This document shows positions 26,901 to 39,008 of a stretch of 64,000 nt of DNA, in pieces. This stretch comes from Nephromyces sp. MM_2019. Lineage: Eukaryota; Apicomplexa; Aconoidasida; Nephromycida. The notes under the pieces were generated by a model that was not told where the DNA came from, did no database searches, and saw only the letters and a program-made list of their open reading frames with translations. The stretch lies in assembly GCA_015657535.1 (NCBI GenBank), contig JADHZB010001130.1:32727-96726 (forward strand), read 5' to 3'. The position numbers were made by a program, and so were the translations under genes. Every line of letters starts with the position of its first letter. Positions within the stretch are counted from its first letter, which is position 1.

Positions 26901-29900
26901 AACTTTTAGGAAACCCCCTTCTTTTCACTTACTAAAACTACAGTCAGATATCATCGAGTGAGTTCAAAAAAAAAATCATTGCGGGATGGTGCTAATTCAG
27001 AAAAAACCAAAGTTTTATATTCCTCACGGCCTAGACGTTTCATAGCATTTTTCTAGCCAAATTTTATCCAAAAAGCTTCTGTATTTTCTCAATAAAATCT
27101 CATATGAAAGACTGAGGATCATAAATGTTAGTACCTTTTAAAATTTAGTGATGAAACAAAATTTTCAAGCGAAAAAATCATGTATATACAGTTGATAAAG
27201 CTTCGTTAATATTCACACATCCTTTTGTATATCTAGTTTATCATTTTATAATCGATTTGATCTCATGGACTTGAGCTTATAATCTATCTCAGAAGCTGAT
27301 TCTTTGCGAGCAAATCGTGAAAATTTTCGTGTTTAAAAGATATTTTGGGAGCTCTTTTTCAATGCTAAATGAGTAGCTGAAAAAGGAAATTTACATTCCC
27401 ATCACTTTAAAGTACTTTTCATTGTTATGGAAGGCTTATCTTCCCTTTTTTTCAGAGAGGATTAAGCTGGAATTTCTATTTTCACGAGATTTTTTCAATT
27501 TTCCTTACAATTTGTTTAAGCTAATAAACCCTGTAATTGAGGTTTTAAAAGCAGGACTGCACGCATTTGCAAGTGTATTTGCAAAGATATACCATACGTG
27601 TGCACACACACACAAATTTTAATTTTATTGAGGTGCAGAAAAGCCCTAATCGCTTGGCATATCTCAAGTATATACTCGCTTATTAAAAATTTTTTTTTGC
27701 CTTTTTTTCTGCTCTAAAATACTCCTCTAAGCAGTACCATCAATTGGTTTCCAAATTTGCCTTCAGAGAAAATGCGATTGCCGCAATCTGCTTCTCCTGC
27801 TGAGCAAATTTTGGGGTTACACTCAAATCCTGTAATTCTATTGGGGCATCTGCTACCACAAAATAAAGCCTTTTTGACTGCAATGTGTTCGGATGTAACC
27901 AAATCGGAATCTCCAGTAGCACGGACACTTGAAAAACACTGCAGGAGCAAATAGGGGGGAATTTTTTTTCAAGAGGGTGGAGTAGCAGCATCTTTATCAA
28001 TTCCTTTAAGTATGCAGGCGTTTCAGCAGGGAAATACTGAAACCAAAAGCATAAGGGAGGAAGATCTGAGACTGCCAAATATGCAAAGCTTTTGGAAATT
28101 CTTGCACTTAAAATAGACGCACCAGGAAATTCAGGCTAAAAGTAAAACGCATGTAAAATTTAAAGGAAAACCACACGGCAAAAGGCAAGAAGTTCAGCGC
28201 ATAAAAACGCGCAATTTAAATTATAAGCTAACCAACAAAGTCAAGTAAAACACACACACACACACAAATACTCGCAATTTTAATTTAAACTGCACGGCAA
28301 AAATCAAGTTCAACGAACACCCAATAAGCCCAAAAAACACCTAATGAAAATTCGTATACTTGCACCTAAAAATACACCAATAATTCACATTTTCACTTTC
28401 AAATTTCGGCAAAAAGTATGGATATATTATCCTCTCTTCGCCAAGCAAAGCATAACAGCGTTGAAGATGAGATCTCTCAGCATATAAAAAGCACTGATGA
28501 AAAGGCAGATTGCGTTAGCGACAAAAAATTCAAAGTCATCAGAAAATGCATCTCTCGTGAGAATTCCATCTCCGGTGGAAAATCGTAAAGAATTCTCCCT
28601 GACATCGTCTTACAAGCAAAAATTTCACTGCTGATTGTCCACATATACACTCTAGCAGCCTCCGTGGCAATGCTTTTCGCTATTGCAAATCAAGTTTTTT
28701 CCAAATTAAAAAATATTAGAGCTATAAATACCACCCTTCTTGGTTCTAAATCTTCAAATCCACTAAAAAAATCGTAAATTACTCTATTTATAGGACAATA
28801 ACTCAAAGCATTTATAGTAAAATCCCTTCTTGTAGCATCCTCATACAACACAATTTGTAGCTTTTAGGGTTTAGGGTTTCTTCTCTTTTGGAAATGCATA
28901 TGATTTCCAAAAAAGCCACCTACCTCGCAAATTGTAGTTGGTTCAGCAGCTTTCACCAAATTCCTATTTGAATGGGTGACGTAATTCCTCCTTATCTTCC
29001 TATAGTCTACTTCATCAGAATCCGAGCAATCAGAGTCTTCGGAGCTGCTCCCACATTCATTTTCATCGCTTTCATAAATTTTCTCCCAATCAAAAGAGTA
29101 AGATTCCCTCTATATAGATATAATAATCCACAGCGAAGCCACTCATTAAACATACGAAGTCACATAAAAGACTGGTATCAACACAATGCTCTTCCTTTCA
29201 ATAGAAAGAGTTTATCAAAAACCTAAAGCTTGATTTAGACTGAAGAAAATCTAAAGTAAAGGCAGCAAAAAACGTTAAAATAATGATGGGATACCAGGCA
29301 TTAATCAGTGTACATACACACTTTGTATTCGATGTCTCTAGTAGTCATATATTTCTTATATGCAATGAACTTGGGTGGAGAAAAGGTAATCTTTGCGCTA
29401 TTTTTCATATTATTTCTTAATCTGGCTCACGATTAATGCAATGAAAACTATTAATTGGCGAAGATTCTAAAAGGGAATCACGCAATAAGCAAGGGATTTA
29501 TTATAAGCACAGATTAAAAATTGAAGAACAAGCAAAAAAGACAGAGATACCCAGCTAATCAGCAGATTAATTCAGACATGAATTTGTTACAATTACAGTG
29601 AAGAATTCGCAGTAAAAACGATTGAAAAAGTGAAATTCCAGTAAAAAAAGGTTTCTCGGAAGCAGAGAAGATGAAATTTCTACAAAAAACTCATGAGGGT
29701 ATTGTAAGGTCAGAAGACAGCCTTAAATAGGCAAACAAATGATGTAAAATCATCGATTTCAAGGATTGGAAGGATGAAATAGATGGATTTTAATGAGAAA
29801 AACATCCTGGATGAAAAAGAAAGGATTTCTTTAGTTTTCTGTATAGTAGTTGAGAAGCAATTTATAGGTATGTGTGGTGTGTTTGCACGGGTGGCCCGGC

Positions 29901-32900
29901 CGTGGAACGGTCGTATACGGAAGAAGAGGCTAAAATTAAGATGAAAAATACTTTTTCCTCCTTGGCTAATTAGAAGGCCATTTGGTGAACTATCTAAGGC
30001 GAATGCTGCTTGAGAGATATACATGAAAAATCAGGTTATGCCGCTCTTGAATGGTGGTGATATATAGCATGTGCGTGATTGACAGTGATATCATGCGTGT
30101 GCGTGTGTGTGTGTGTTTGATTGACAGCAATATCATGTGCGCAAGCTTTAAAAATTCAACTTCGATTACTATTATTAACCTGATCTTTTGGTATTATCAG
30201 CTTCGATTCTTCCTTTAGTATCGCCCGCAAGTTTCTAAACAAAATTCAAGTAGAAGAGTTTTCCCCACAATAAAGGCAAACTCAAGTCAGACCTTCGGTA
30301 TATTGCTTACAATAGCAAAGAAAGCATGAATTTGCTGCCATCTGAGTTTCTCAGTTTTCAAAGATTTTTGCATACACAAAAAACTCTATGAAAAGAAGCA
30401 CACTATACTTAAAAAAAGCAAGCAAACCTTGGATTAGCAGTGTTTTTAAACTATTCCAACTCCCTGACTCACAGGGTTTATCTGAAACTAACACTTCATC
30501 ATCTTCTGCTAATCATAATTCAACCTTTCACCAAGCATCTTCTGCCTTAAATTTCAAAAGAAAAAGAAACACACACAGCATCAGGAATGAAATGAGAAAG
30601 AAACACGAAAAAAGCTACTCCTCTAAGGCAGTACCCAAATTTGGCAAGGTGTGTGTGTGTGTGTGGATAGAGAATCATATATATGAAGAAGGAGCCAGCC
30701 CGTACGTAAAAAAGTAAAATCGTACAGCAGCAACACACCTTTGAAAGGCTTGAAAGACCAAAAGTATATACACTCTACTTCTTAGCACTTTTTGCATAGC
30801 TTTTATCAAAAGCAATCATATCTGCTTGTAATATATGTTATCCAATGCTCTTATCTCATTATGATATTAGCACTACTGGAAGAAGCGATAACTTAGCTGT
30901 AACTAGTGACAATGTAGATATCAAGTAAAATTGAGTATGCAATCCTCATGAGCTCATCGTCGAGCCCTTCTTCTTCTTCTTCTTCAACCTTTGCTCTTCT
31001 TCCCCTACTCATCCTTCTTCAATCACTTTAAAATTTGAATGATTACAGTTAAATCCGCGAAATTATCAGTGACTTTGTCATATATATAATGCTAGTGTGT
31101 CCTTAAAAGTATGAATTCATAAGTAATCAACGCGAAACCCGAAATTTTTCTCTAGATTATATCGTTTTGTGTGTGGTTGAGGCCTTACTGGGTGTGTGTG
31201 TTTGAAGTCAGATGTGGTGCGTGTTTGAAGTCATGCCGGAAGGGTATTTGAAGTCATATGGGGTGTGTGTTTGATGCTGTGTAATTGGTGTGTCTGATGA
31301 CGTATTAATGATGCATATACTGTAACTCGCTCCTCTTTTGCTTCAGTTTTTCCTTTTCTGAGCTGCCATTCCTGGAGTCTAGCACACATACTAATTGCAA
31401 CATCTGTGCAGCAACAAAAAAGAAATGGCTGATGATTCGTGCAAAACAAGCTAAAACTTGAGATAAAACGGCTTACTTCAGGGCACTTCTTGGAGTAGTT
31501 GTTGATAGCTTATAACGCGGATATTTGTGAATATACTCTTTACTCTCCAAGCTGCTGTGATGACAGTCCTGAATGCATAAGAAACAACATGCAATCTCAT
31601 TTTATTCGATTCTTCTTAAACAAAAGAATTCTACAAAATGAGACTATCTAAAACCGAGAGGGTGCTGTTTTTCGCACTTTTAATATCGAAGCTTATAGCT
31701 TAGAAATAGGCATAACAGCACCTAAACATAGCAATTCGTTAAGATATATTCAAAGCAGCACTAAAGATAACATACTTCAGTGGCTAAAAGATTGCATTAA
31801 TTTCAAAAAATATCCCTTCTAGAGGAGGAAATTCACAAACGAAGAAAAATCAAAGTGTGCTGCTCAAGACGTAGATCCTTTTAGACAAAGAAATTCGACA
31901 CACACACACACACACACACAAAAAGTGTTTTGCAAGAAATAGAGTAAAAAAGACTGAAAAACACCCATTTTGATCCATTCAGGCCAGATAAACCTTAATA
32001 AAATCCATACAGAGACACAAAAAGCCTATAGAACTTGCCTCACAAAGGGAAAAAACAGCTCAGATTCAAAAAATCACGACAGCATACACACACACACAAA
32101 GCCTATAGAACTCGCCTCACAAAGGGAAGCTCCTATCTCTGGTACCACACACAGGCTATCAGGATGAGTGCATTGTGGGCACCAAGACTTCCTGCATTTG
32201 AAGCAACTAAAATACTCTTGGCAATCAGAGGGAAGTAGTAGCGGCCAAAAACTGGGTTTCGGAGGCTTAGCCTAAACGAAGGGCATTACAGCACACATCC
32301 TTAATAAGAGGATTCTAATCAAAAGATAGCTCCTCAGTGAATTTATATATTTGAGAAGGTTGGGTACAGCGACATGGAAACCTGCGTGTGTGTTTCTGTA
32401 TGCGTGTGTGCGTTTTGGGGCATTACCAGTAAAATCTCTACCAAAAAGCGAAAGCTTAGCCTGCATAATCGTAAAAGCACCTTGCATACATCTGCTCCCA
32501 GAAGGAATTAAGATAAGCTACATCCAAGACTTGAGCGTAAAAGCCTATATGTATGCCCTCCTCAAAAAAAACTTGAAGATCTCCACACAATCAAAAGGGA
32601 AAAATCCCTTAAATTTCTTTGCAGGTATATGTGTGTGTGTATTCGAGTGCGCGTGTATGGGGATGCGTGAAAAATGCATTCCTCTTTACTTGTTTGCGTA
32701 TTCATGTGTGTGTGTGCATGGGTATTTGTGAAAAATTCATTCCTCTTTACTTTTTTCTTGAAGTGCGAAGCTTCGGTTAGTTTCTTCGTTGATAACTTCA
32801 AAGACTCCCACAATCTTCCTTCAAGGCTTTTTGGATCTTCATCAGCACGCTGATGCCAGTGCAACTCCCAAAAGTAGTGATTCCAGCTAGTATCAAAGCA

Positions 32901-35900
32901 TTGGATGCAGAAATGACTGCTACAAATGAATCGCTGGCGACCTGAAAGGCGCAGTAGTTTTTGCTATAATTACGGCCTTGAAGAATCTAATGAAGTAAAT
33001 ATATAGCAACAAAGTAGCTTAACTCTACAAGGAGATTATAAGACGTGAAAATTGGTGGAAATTGAAAATTTCTTCCACAGAATGGAAATGGAAAAAGCAG
33101 CGGAAATCTTTGATAAATACTCCTTCATTCTTTCGCTTAAAGCCTTTTAAAGAAAAGAAAAAACAGCGTCGAAAAGTATCTTTTAAACAGAAGATATTTA
33201 TCTTTCCCTCCTACAGTGGAGAAATTTATTTCCTCAAAATTTCGTATTAAAGTTACGTAAAGATGTGCCTTTTAGGTTTTAAAACATGAAATGAGTTTGA
33301 AACCTGGAGTAGATGAAGTAAAAAAACCTGTGAATTCGTAAAGTTAAGCTAATTAAAATTTATATTGGAGAAGTAGCAAAAAAAAGCATAAAAAAAATCC
33401 ACAAAATGGCCTAAAATCTAACCTTTCCGTGCAATAAAAGCATAAAAATCAAAAATATCACAAAAAATCAATCAACTTCATAAAAACATAAAAAAAAGCA
33501 AATTACCTTGAGAATCGAATAAGCTTTCGTCACTTCCATATAAAACCTTCGCTAAGGCTGCAATCTTTTGGTTCGGCACAATTTTCCTGACCTTTGCGAC
33601 GCAGTCCGGCCAGCAAAAAAACATTCGGCAAAGCGGATGAGAGCATTTCACAACTTTTTTTTTTGGAGAAGGCGTCAAGCAGTAGCTGCGTATATCATTC
33701 GTTAATCAAACAGCAAAGTATTGAAACACCAAAGATAGGAGCTTGAATAAGACAAAACAAACTGCAACGACTCTCAAGCAATGAAAAAGTACGAAGTTGA
33801 CAATAAGAGTACAAAAAATATTCTATAAACATTTTATAGCCTTTTTAACTGATTTCTCTACAAATTTAAAGAAAAAGTTTACGAGCATTTTCTAGGGTAA
33901 GAAAATTAGATGGGTTTATATCATCCTACTTTGATTCGATCAGTTTCTAGGTGAATTCATCTATAAACTCAAGTCTTTCCATTCAATTTTATACACTTTC
34001 GCTCATTAAAATTCGCCGTAAAAAGCACTGATAGTACAGCAGAATCCCATGCTTCATACTAATGGAGTTTCCGCTTCATTAGGTAGCATCACTTTCTTCA
34101 CCGGGAAAGAAACTTACTTGCAAGCAATTTTCCCGGCTTCACAGTCATCGCATTTCCATACAAGACCTTCGCCTTGTTCCGAGTGATCAGCAGACATACC
34201 AACGCATGAAGGGTGAAATAGTCGTTTACAAGCTCCATCGCATATAATCATAGTCTCCATATCAGCCTTACTCTTCACATCCTTACATTTCCAGCATGAT
34301 TTTTCATGATTATCCATCCAATTTCCGTAAGGTAACTCCGGTTGTGGGTATGGAGAGAGGTTATGGTAGTTGTTTATAGCTAGGAGAATTTCCTGATGAG
34401 GAATTTAGTAGCCAAACAAAAGATTTTATCGTTATATAGTTAAGGGAAAAAGAGCGCTGATGTAAGAAGATGCTTTTTCTTTCAAAAAACTTGAAATCGT
34501 TTATCCCACGTTTCTCTAAGTATCCACCTCATTTTTACCCAAACTGCCAGAATAAAGCTGAGGAATGCAAAAAGCAGCAGAAAGTTTGGGATATATACGA
34601 TAAGATTTATACTAGCAGCAACAATGCAAGAAAAGGTGAAAGAGCTCCTGTATAGCTCTTGCAATGCATACTCCTGTAGATATTTTATGCAGAATTCTAA
34701 GAATAAAATGTATTAGATACCTCAAGGAAGGCGTAGGATAACATTAAGCAATAAACTCTAAACCCTAGCACAGAAATCCTAAACCATAAACTCTAAACAC
34801 TAAGCACTAAACTAATCGAGAAACAAAACCAAATAAACATATAAAATAAAATTAATGAGCAACTGGATTAAAGCATTTCTTCAATAAAACCTATTAAAAA
34901 GGCAATAAAAACATAATTGAATTACAGCGAATAAGATGAGCTATCACTTGGCAATTAAATGCAATAAGGAGTCTATTTTAATGCACAAAGAAGCAATAAG
35001 GCGCTGAGATTCCAGGGGTAAAACGGGGGGATTTAAGCTTGAATCTTGTATCGAATCGATAGAAATCACGAGATATATATTCAAAAAAATATCATTAGAA
35101 CATAGAAAACTGATTCTAAAAAAAGCGGAAAAACTATTCCTTAAAGCATAAAAAATCCAAACAAGAAAGTGCCGCATGCTATTAACACGTGTGTGTAAAG
35201 CACTAGTCTTCTGGTTGGTAATGATGCTCATATATAGTGAATATCCTTCTGAGCAAATATTATAGCATATCTTCTTATTATGACTAGTAAAGCTTTTAAT
35301 CTTTTCCTCGATAGGAATAAGCAACTCAGACTACGAGGGATAAGAGTTTTAATTCTCTAAAAAAATTACCACAAATTATCTTGAAATCTTCATTGCATAG
35401 TAATGCTACTAAAAATTCCCTAAAAAGAACTGCATAGGATGAAAACGCTGCAGTGTTTCCCGTTGCAACACAGCTTGCCAGTAGCTTAGAAGATATATAT
35501 TTTACACTATTAGTATATTTAACGCTGTGGCATAAAACTAAAGAAATATATAATTTACACAAGTAAATCCTCACTTTGCGAATAAATCTACACTTTACAG
35601 CTAAATCTGCCCATTCCTAGCTAGACGAAATTAGAGATCTCCAAATAGTAAAGAACCTATGAAAACAAAAAATAATATCCTATATAGTATAATGCCAAAG
35701 AGTATCAAAATTCCACAGGCTGCGAAAATTGCCAAGAAAAACGCACTAACTGACACAAAAAAAGCAACGAAAAAGCAATAAATTTTCGCATATAGGCATT
35801 ACCAAAACTGCCAAGAAGTATACTAATCTTGGCAGAAGAGCATATTTGAATTGTACTGCACACAAGCTTATGCTAAGTACTTTGGCAGCACACATTAATA

Positions 35901-37212
35901 GCATTTGTAGCTAAAATTATATATGGTTCCATCACTGTAGCGTACAGCTGCTGTAGAAGGAGGCAAATTTACAGACATTATGATCGAAATCCTTTATCAC
36001 AGAGTCATTGCAACCCGCGGATAAAAAGCCCGCCAATTCATCCTCTTCTGGAATATCTTCGTAGTGAGCTTCATCATACGTAGAATCGTCGTCACTGGCT
36101 AGGTCACAGCAGTCATCACTCATCATCCCGGTGTCATAAGAGTGAGACTCTGATATTTCTGTAGTATCTGCCATTGTAATAGCAGCATCATCATTAAGCG
36201 ACTGAGGAACTATAGAATCTAGAGATTTCCCCAGATCCTTGGGTTTTCCTAATAGTAGCTTATTAGAGGCATTTCGCTCACACGCACACGCGTCAGATGA
36301 TTCATTATTTTCCGTTATTTTTATTTCCATCGTGAAATCCATTGCATTTTCCGAAGCAGTAGAAAATATGTCTGAAGAAGCGCAAAAAAAAAGAATAAAA
36401 GTAATTTATTCCTATTACTGTAACATTATGTGTATTATCTACTCATCTCTCTTCTAAAAACTGTTTTCACATTCTTCCTATATATAAGATGCTTCATCAG
36501 GAAAAGCTAGGAAATATGTATTGCTAATCTTTTTAAGTACGAAGCAAGAGTAAGGTATCAATCTTTGGAGGTAGTGAACTCTTGTAAGCAAATAAGTCGT
36601 AGGAATTTGAACTCAAATTAGTGAAAAAAGGCGTACAGATCAACTCAAAGCATTTTTTCCTTGAAGTTTATTAGATTTAAACGCCATCAGTACTGCTGCT
36701 GCAATAAAACTCACAATAAGAGCATATTGCACGCCGTCCTTTTGACAATTTTATTTGCTGAATGTCCTTCATAAGTACGGATTAAAGCAAGCTCTCCAAA
36801 TTTTATGATGAATAATTATCTTCACCAACCAATGAATGAAGGAATAAATTCTTTCCATTTTGCACAATGATAGTCAAACCTACAAAATCAGGTAATATAG
36901 CATTTTATTTTGATTGTTCTTTTTTTATGGAAATAATTTGTTTTCTACAATTTTGACCAAACTGAAACTGGCAAAGGGAATTAGTACCTTCTGTTGCTTA
37001 CCTAAACATATCTTTTCTTTTGTGTCTTCTTTATTTTTGCAAGGCGATATAGTATTTTTTCCAATGCCATGGGGTACCCCATCGCTTTCTTCAGCAGTTT
37101 TCGTACCCTCTTCGCAGCATGGAGTCCTATTAATATCTAATTCTCCAGGGTTGCTATTATCTCTAACCTTCCAGGAGTTCCAGTAGGGGTCCACAGTACC
37201 CCTTACCATCAT
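20944..37212 (-). CDS. NSD/SET2-type histone lysine methyltransferase (PHD-AWS-SET-postSET), 17 exons
   Basis: Exons in transcript order are 37212-37002, 36371-36001, 35484-35370, 35044-34948, 34611-34539, 34392-34118, 33685-33507, 32941-32751, 32271-32121, 31403-31321, 29109-28924, 27938-27738, 26732-26646, 26099-26028, 25466-25330, 22982-22923 and 21349-20944. They give 964 residues with every phase matching. The first exons are acidic and low in complexity. A C4HC3 PHD finger follows (Cys322/325/340/344, His349, Cys352/370/373). Next come further cysteine clusters (380-409, 447-455, 521-545) that resemble the chained PHD fingers of NSD proteins. The AWS zinc motif contains ECNPKICSAGEADCGNR. 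The SET domain has the GKGVG turn, CEYVGE, NLARFINHSCSPNC and GDEITYDYG, so the S-adenosylmethionine and catalytic signatures are intact. The post-SET is CLCGSPNC. By family, the likely activity is methylation of H3K36 on nucleosomes; this is inference. The 5' start is provisional: ATGATG at 37212 has an in-frame stop upstream, but an acceptor at 37224 would allow an earlier exon. The five exons between 36371 and 34539 are less certain than the rest. Confidence 0.9.
21407..21504. repeat. Degenerate 26-30 bp tandem repeat in a SET-gene intron
   Basis: Three and a half units, each beginning with a variant of AGAGCTATTC and followed by a CTCTG(TG)n tail. The first two are 26 bases long and the third is 30. 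They lie in the last intron of the methyltransferase gene, about 60 bases upstream (in transcript sense) of the post-SET exon. Confidence 0.85.
26230..26333. repeat. CA-rich minisatellite (ACACACATAGAC/ACACACATATAC units)
   Basis: About ten short units alternate between ACACATAG and ACACATAT forms. They lie in the intron between the two small SET exons 26732-26646 and 26099-26028. The open frames seen across it on both strands arise from the repeat and are not genes. Confidence 0.9.
28252..28266. repeat. CA microsatellite
   Basis: A short (CA)n run in the intron between the acidic exon 29109-28924 and the AWS exon 27938-27738 of the methyltransferase gene. Confidence 0.85.
28862..28879. repeat. 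Interstitial telomere-like TTTAGGG motif
   Basis: Two perfect TTTAGGG units followed by TTT, read on the plus strand, about 45 bases downstream (in transcript sense) of an exon of the SET gene. TTTAGGG is the telomere repeat of many apicomplexans and plants. Two units could also occur by chance. Confidence 0.6.
30096..30118. repeat. GT microsatellite with flanking direct repeat
   Basis: A GT-rich run lies between two similar copies of GATTGACAG followed by a variant of ATATCATG, so the microsatellite appears to have been duplicated with its flank. Intronic in the SET gene. Confidence 0.7.
31190..31300. repeat. Degenerate GTGTGTTTGAAGTCAT-type tandem repeat
   Basis: Four to five diverged units of roughly 25-30 bases, each combining a GT-rich part with TTTGAAGTCA or a close variant. 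They lie directly after the donor of the 31403-31321 exon in the SET gene intron. Confidence 0.75.
31897..31920. repeat. CA microsatellite
   Basis: An uninterrupted (CA)n run in a SET-gene intron, not part of any exon. Confidence 0.9.
32021..32127. repeat. 30 bp direct duplication spanning a splice donor
   Basis: The 30-base segments 32021-32050 and 32098-32127 differ at one base. The right-hand copy contains the end of exon 32271-32121 and its GTGAGG donor. The left-hand copy, now intronic, still carries the same GTGAGG sequence. Confidence 0.85.
34751..34813. repeat. Degenerate CCCTAAA-like array
   Basis: Seven or so heptamer-like units such as ACTCTAA, ACCCTAG, TCCTAAA and ACACTAA follow one another on the plus strand. 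They resemble a decayed telomere-type repeat. The segment is intronic in the SET gene. The match is loose. Confidence 0.5.
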
Positions 37213-37223
37213 TAAAAACACTC

Positions 37224-38807
37224 CTATAAAAAGGGTGTGTTATCTAATTTTATAACATGCAATGAGCGAGTCAAAGAGGGAATGAAATCATAAATTGCTA
37301 GCAGCACCAATTAATAATAAAGGAAAAGCAACACTGTGGTATCATATGATGATGCGAGACTAATGCTTCAAGCATCTCCCAAGATGCGAAAGCAGGCTGG
37401 GGTCTACTCGCAAGGGCACAGCAAAAGAGAGACAATAACATCCCTGAAAAGTTGGGGGGGAGGAGTGCATACACATATATATCTGTAACTTGCAACTTAA
37501 TAAAAATAAGGTCATTTACAATATCCGCAATATGGATGCTCTTTAAAACTACCGTAAAAGAAGATAAAATAGCAATAAGTGTTAGTTGCAAGTTCTGCGA
37601 GGGTCACTATTTATGTATATCTTATAGAGCTCTACAAAAATGAGCTTGCTAGCATGTCTTGCTTCAATAGGCTTAAAAAGCAAAGGTGAAGGCGGATCCT
37701 CGAGGAAATCACGAAGGAAAGCAACTGAAGATAACTTTAATGCGGTTACCTTAATGAGAAGAAGCCTACCATACGAAAGCTTTTAGGAAGTCTCAGCCTC
37801 AGGCTGACTGGTGGGAGAGGACCAGGAACATGACCTTAGCCCCTATCTAGAAGGAAAAGTAATGTAGGAAGCTTGAATATGCTCACAGCAATAAGAAAAG
37901 CGCTAAGGCACACACGTGGAAACACGAAGAAGAGATAAACACACGCACAAGAAGAGACCTAAAAAGAACGCACAGACAGACGCACACACATGCGCAAACA
38001 AGAGCCAAACGCGTACACACGCAGAGAGAAAAAAAAACCCACAAGGAGACCAGACGAAAAGACACACAAGGAGACGAGGCAAAAAGACACACAACTCGTC
38101 ATACATGACTATTTTATTGCGAGTACCTTTTTTTCCGCTAGAAATAAGCCACTAGGATAAGAAAATCTACCCCGAAACCTGCTATGAGGTAACTGCAGAG
38201 CTCGCTGTGCTGCCTTTTTCCCTAACGAGTTAGCTTTGAATCTTGACACTAGCTACTAGAAAGCAAGGCGTCTCAATAGGAGGTAAGTGTAAACCCATAT
38301 GCAAGATATAAAGGTTATTATTCTCCCATAGGATCCTGCTAAGACAACACATATTTCCCTTGCTCTGTAGTATCCTATGAGATGCCAAGTAACAGCGGGT
38401 AAACCTGAGCTGGTTGAGATAAAAAAGACAAGTCACCGTGGATTTATGAATAAACAGGAAAACGCGCACGTCATTGAAATCATTTTAGACTTGAGCTCGG
38501 GTAGAAATTTTTAATTCTTAAAACTCCCCAATTTATAGACTCTAGTTGGTCACTATACTTACTACATAAGATATAAAGCAGGGACTACGGGCCGTAAAGA
38601 AAAGCACAGGAGATAAATGCTAATGAAAAGGTGCTAACAAAGCAGCAGCAGAGCAACAATACCTTTAAACATAGAAAATAGCCGTAATATGTACTGGATT
38701 TAAAACAAGAGAAATTGTAGCCTGAAACATCCATGTATTGCATTACATTCAAAATCGTTATCAACTTAGACGATAACTGTGAATCATTGAGAGCGGAGCA
38801 CAAAATT
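37224..38807. other. Upstream region of the SET gene
   Basis: A minus-strand piece around 37298-37470 reads like an exon after a TTTTCAG acceptor and could be a 5' exon of the SET gene, but no donor joins it in phase. From 37908 to 38100 the plus strand is a degenerate C/A/G-rich stretch with many ACACAC blocks. Nothing else is supported. Confidence 0.35.
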
Positions 38808-39008
38808 GCTGTCGAAGATTGCTGTTTATGTCCATCACTCGTAGTACTATTGCTCTTTTTTAAGTTTAGCAGAAAGTTGCTGCCAAAATATGTGTATTTA
38901 TTATATCACTCGCAGTATCATTGCTCTTTTTCATGTTTAGTGGAAACTGCTGTCAAAGAATGTTTATGTCCACTATTCATCGTGCCCTTGTTGAATTTTG
39001 CTAAACTT
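38808..39008. repeat. Three-copy ~70 bp tandem repeat
   Basis: Copies start at 38808, 38879 and 38949, each opening with GCTG(T/C)C(A/G)AA and sharing a central CACTCG(T/C)AGTA(C/T)-like block and a GTTTAGnnGAAA-like end. The third copy is shortened and more diverged. No coding role is evident. Confidence 0.75.

Noticed and set aside
28972..29226. Plus-strand 84-codon frame
   Set aside because: It lies antisense to the acidic SET-gene exon 29109-28924, which fits the phases and the expected sequence before the AWS domain.
30388..30717. Plus-strand 109-codon frame starting with ATG
   Set aside because: It sits inside a minus-strand intron, ends in a GT microsatellite and has no splice or motif support; the antisense reading is at least as coding-like.
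34540..34611. Alternative frame of the hydrophobic SET-gene exon (starts YKSYRIYP)
   Set aside because: It would need a phase-1 entry into the PHD exon, where that frame hits a stop after a few codons.
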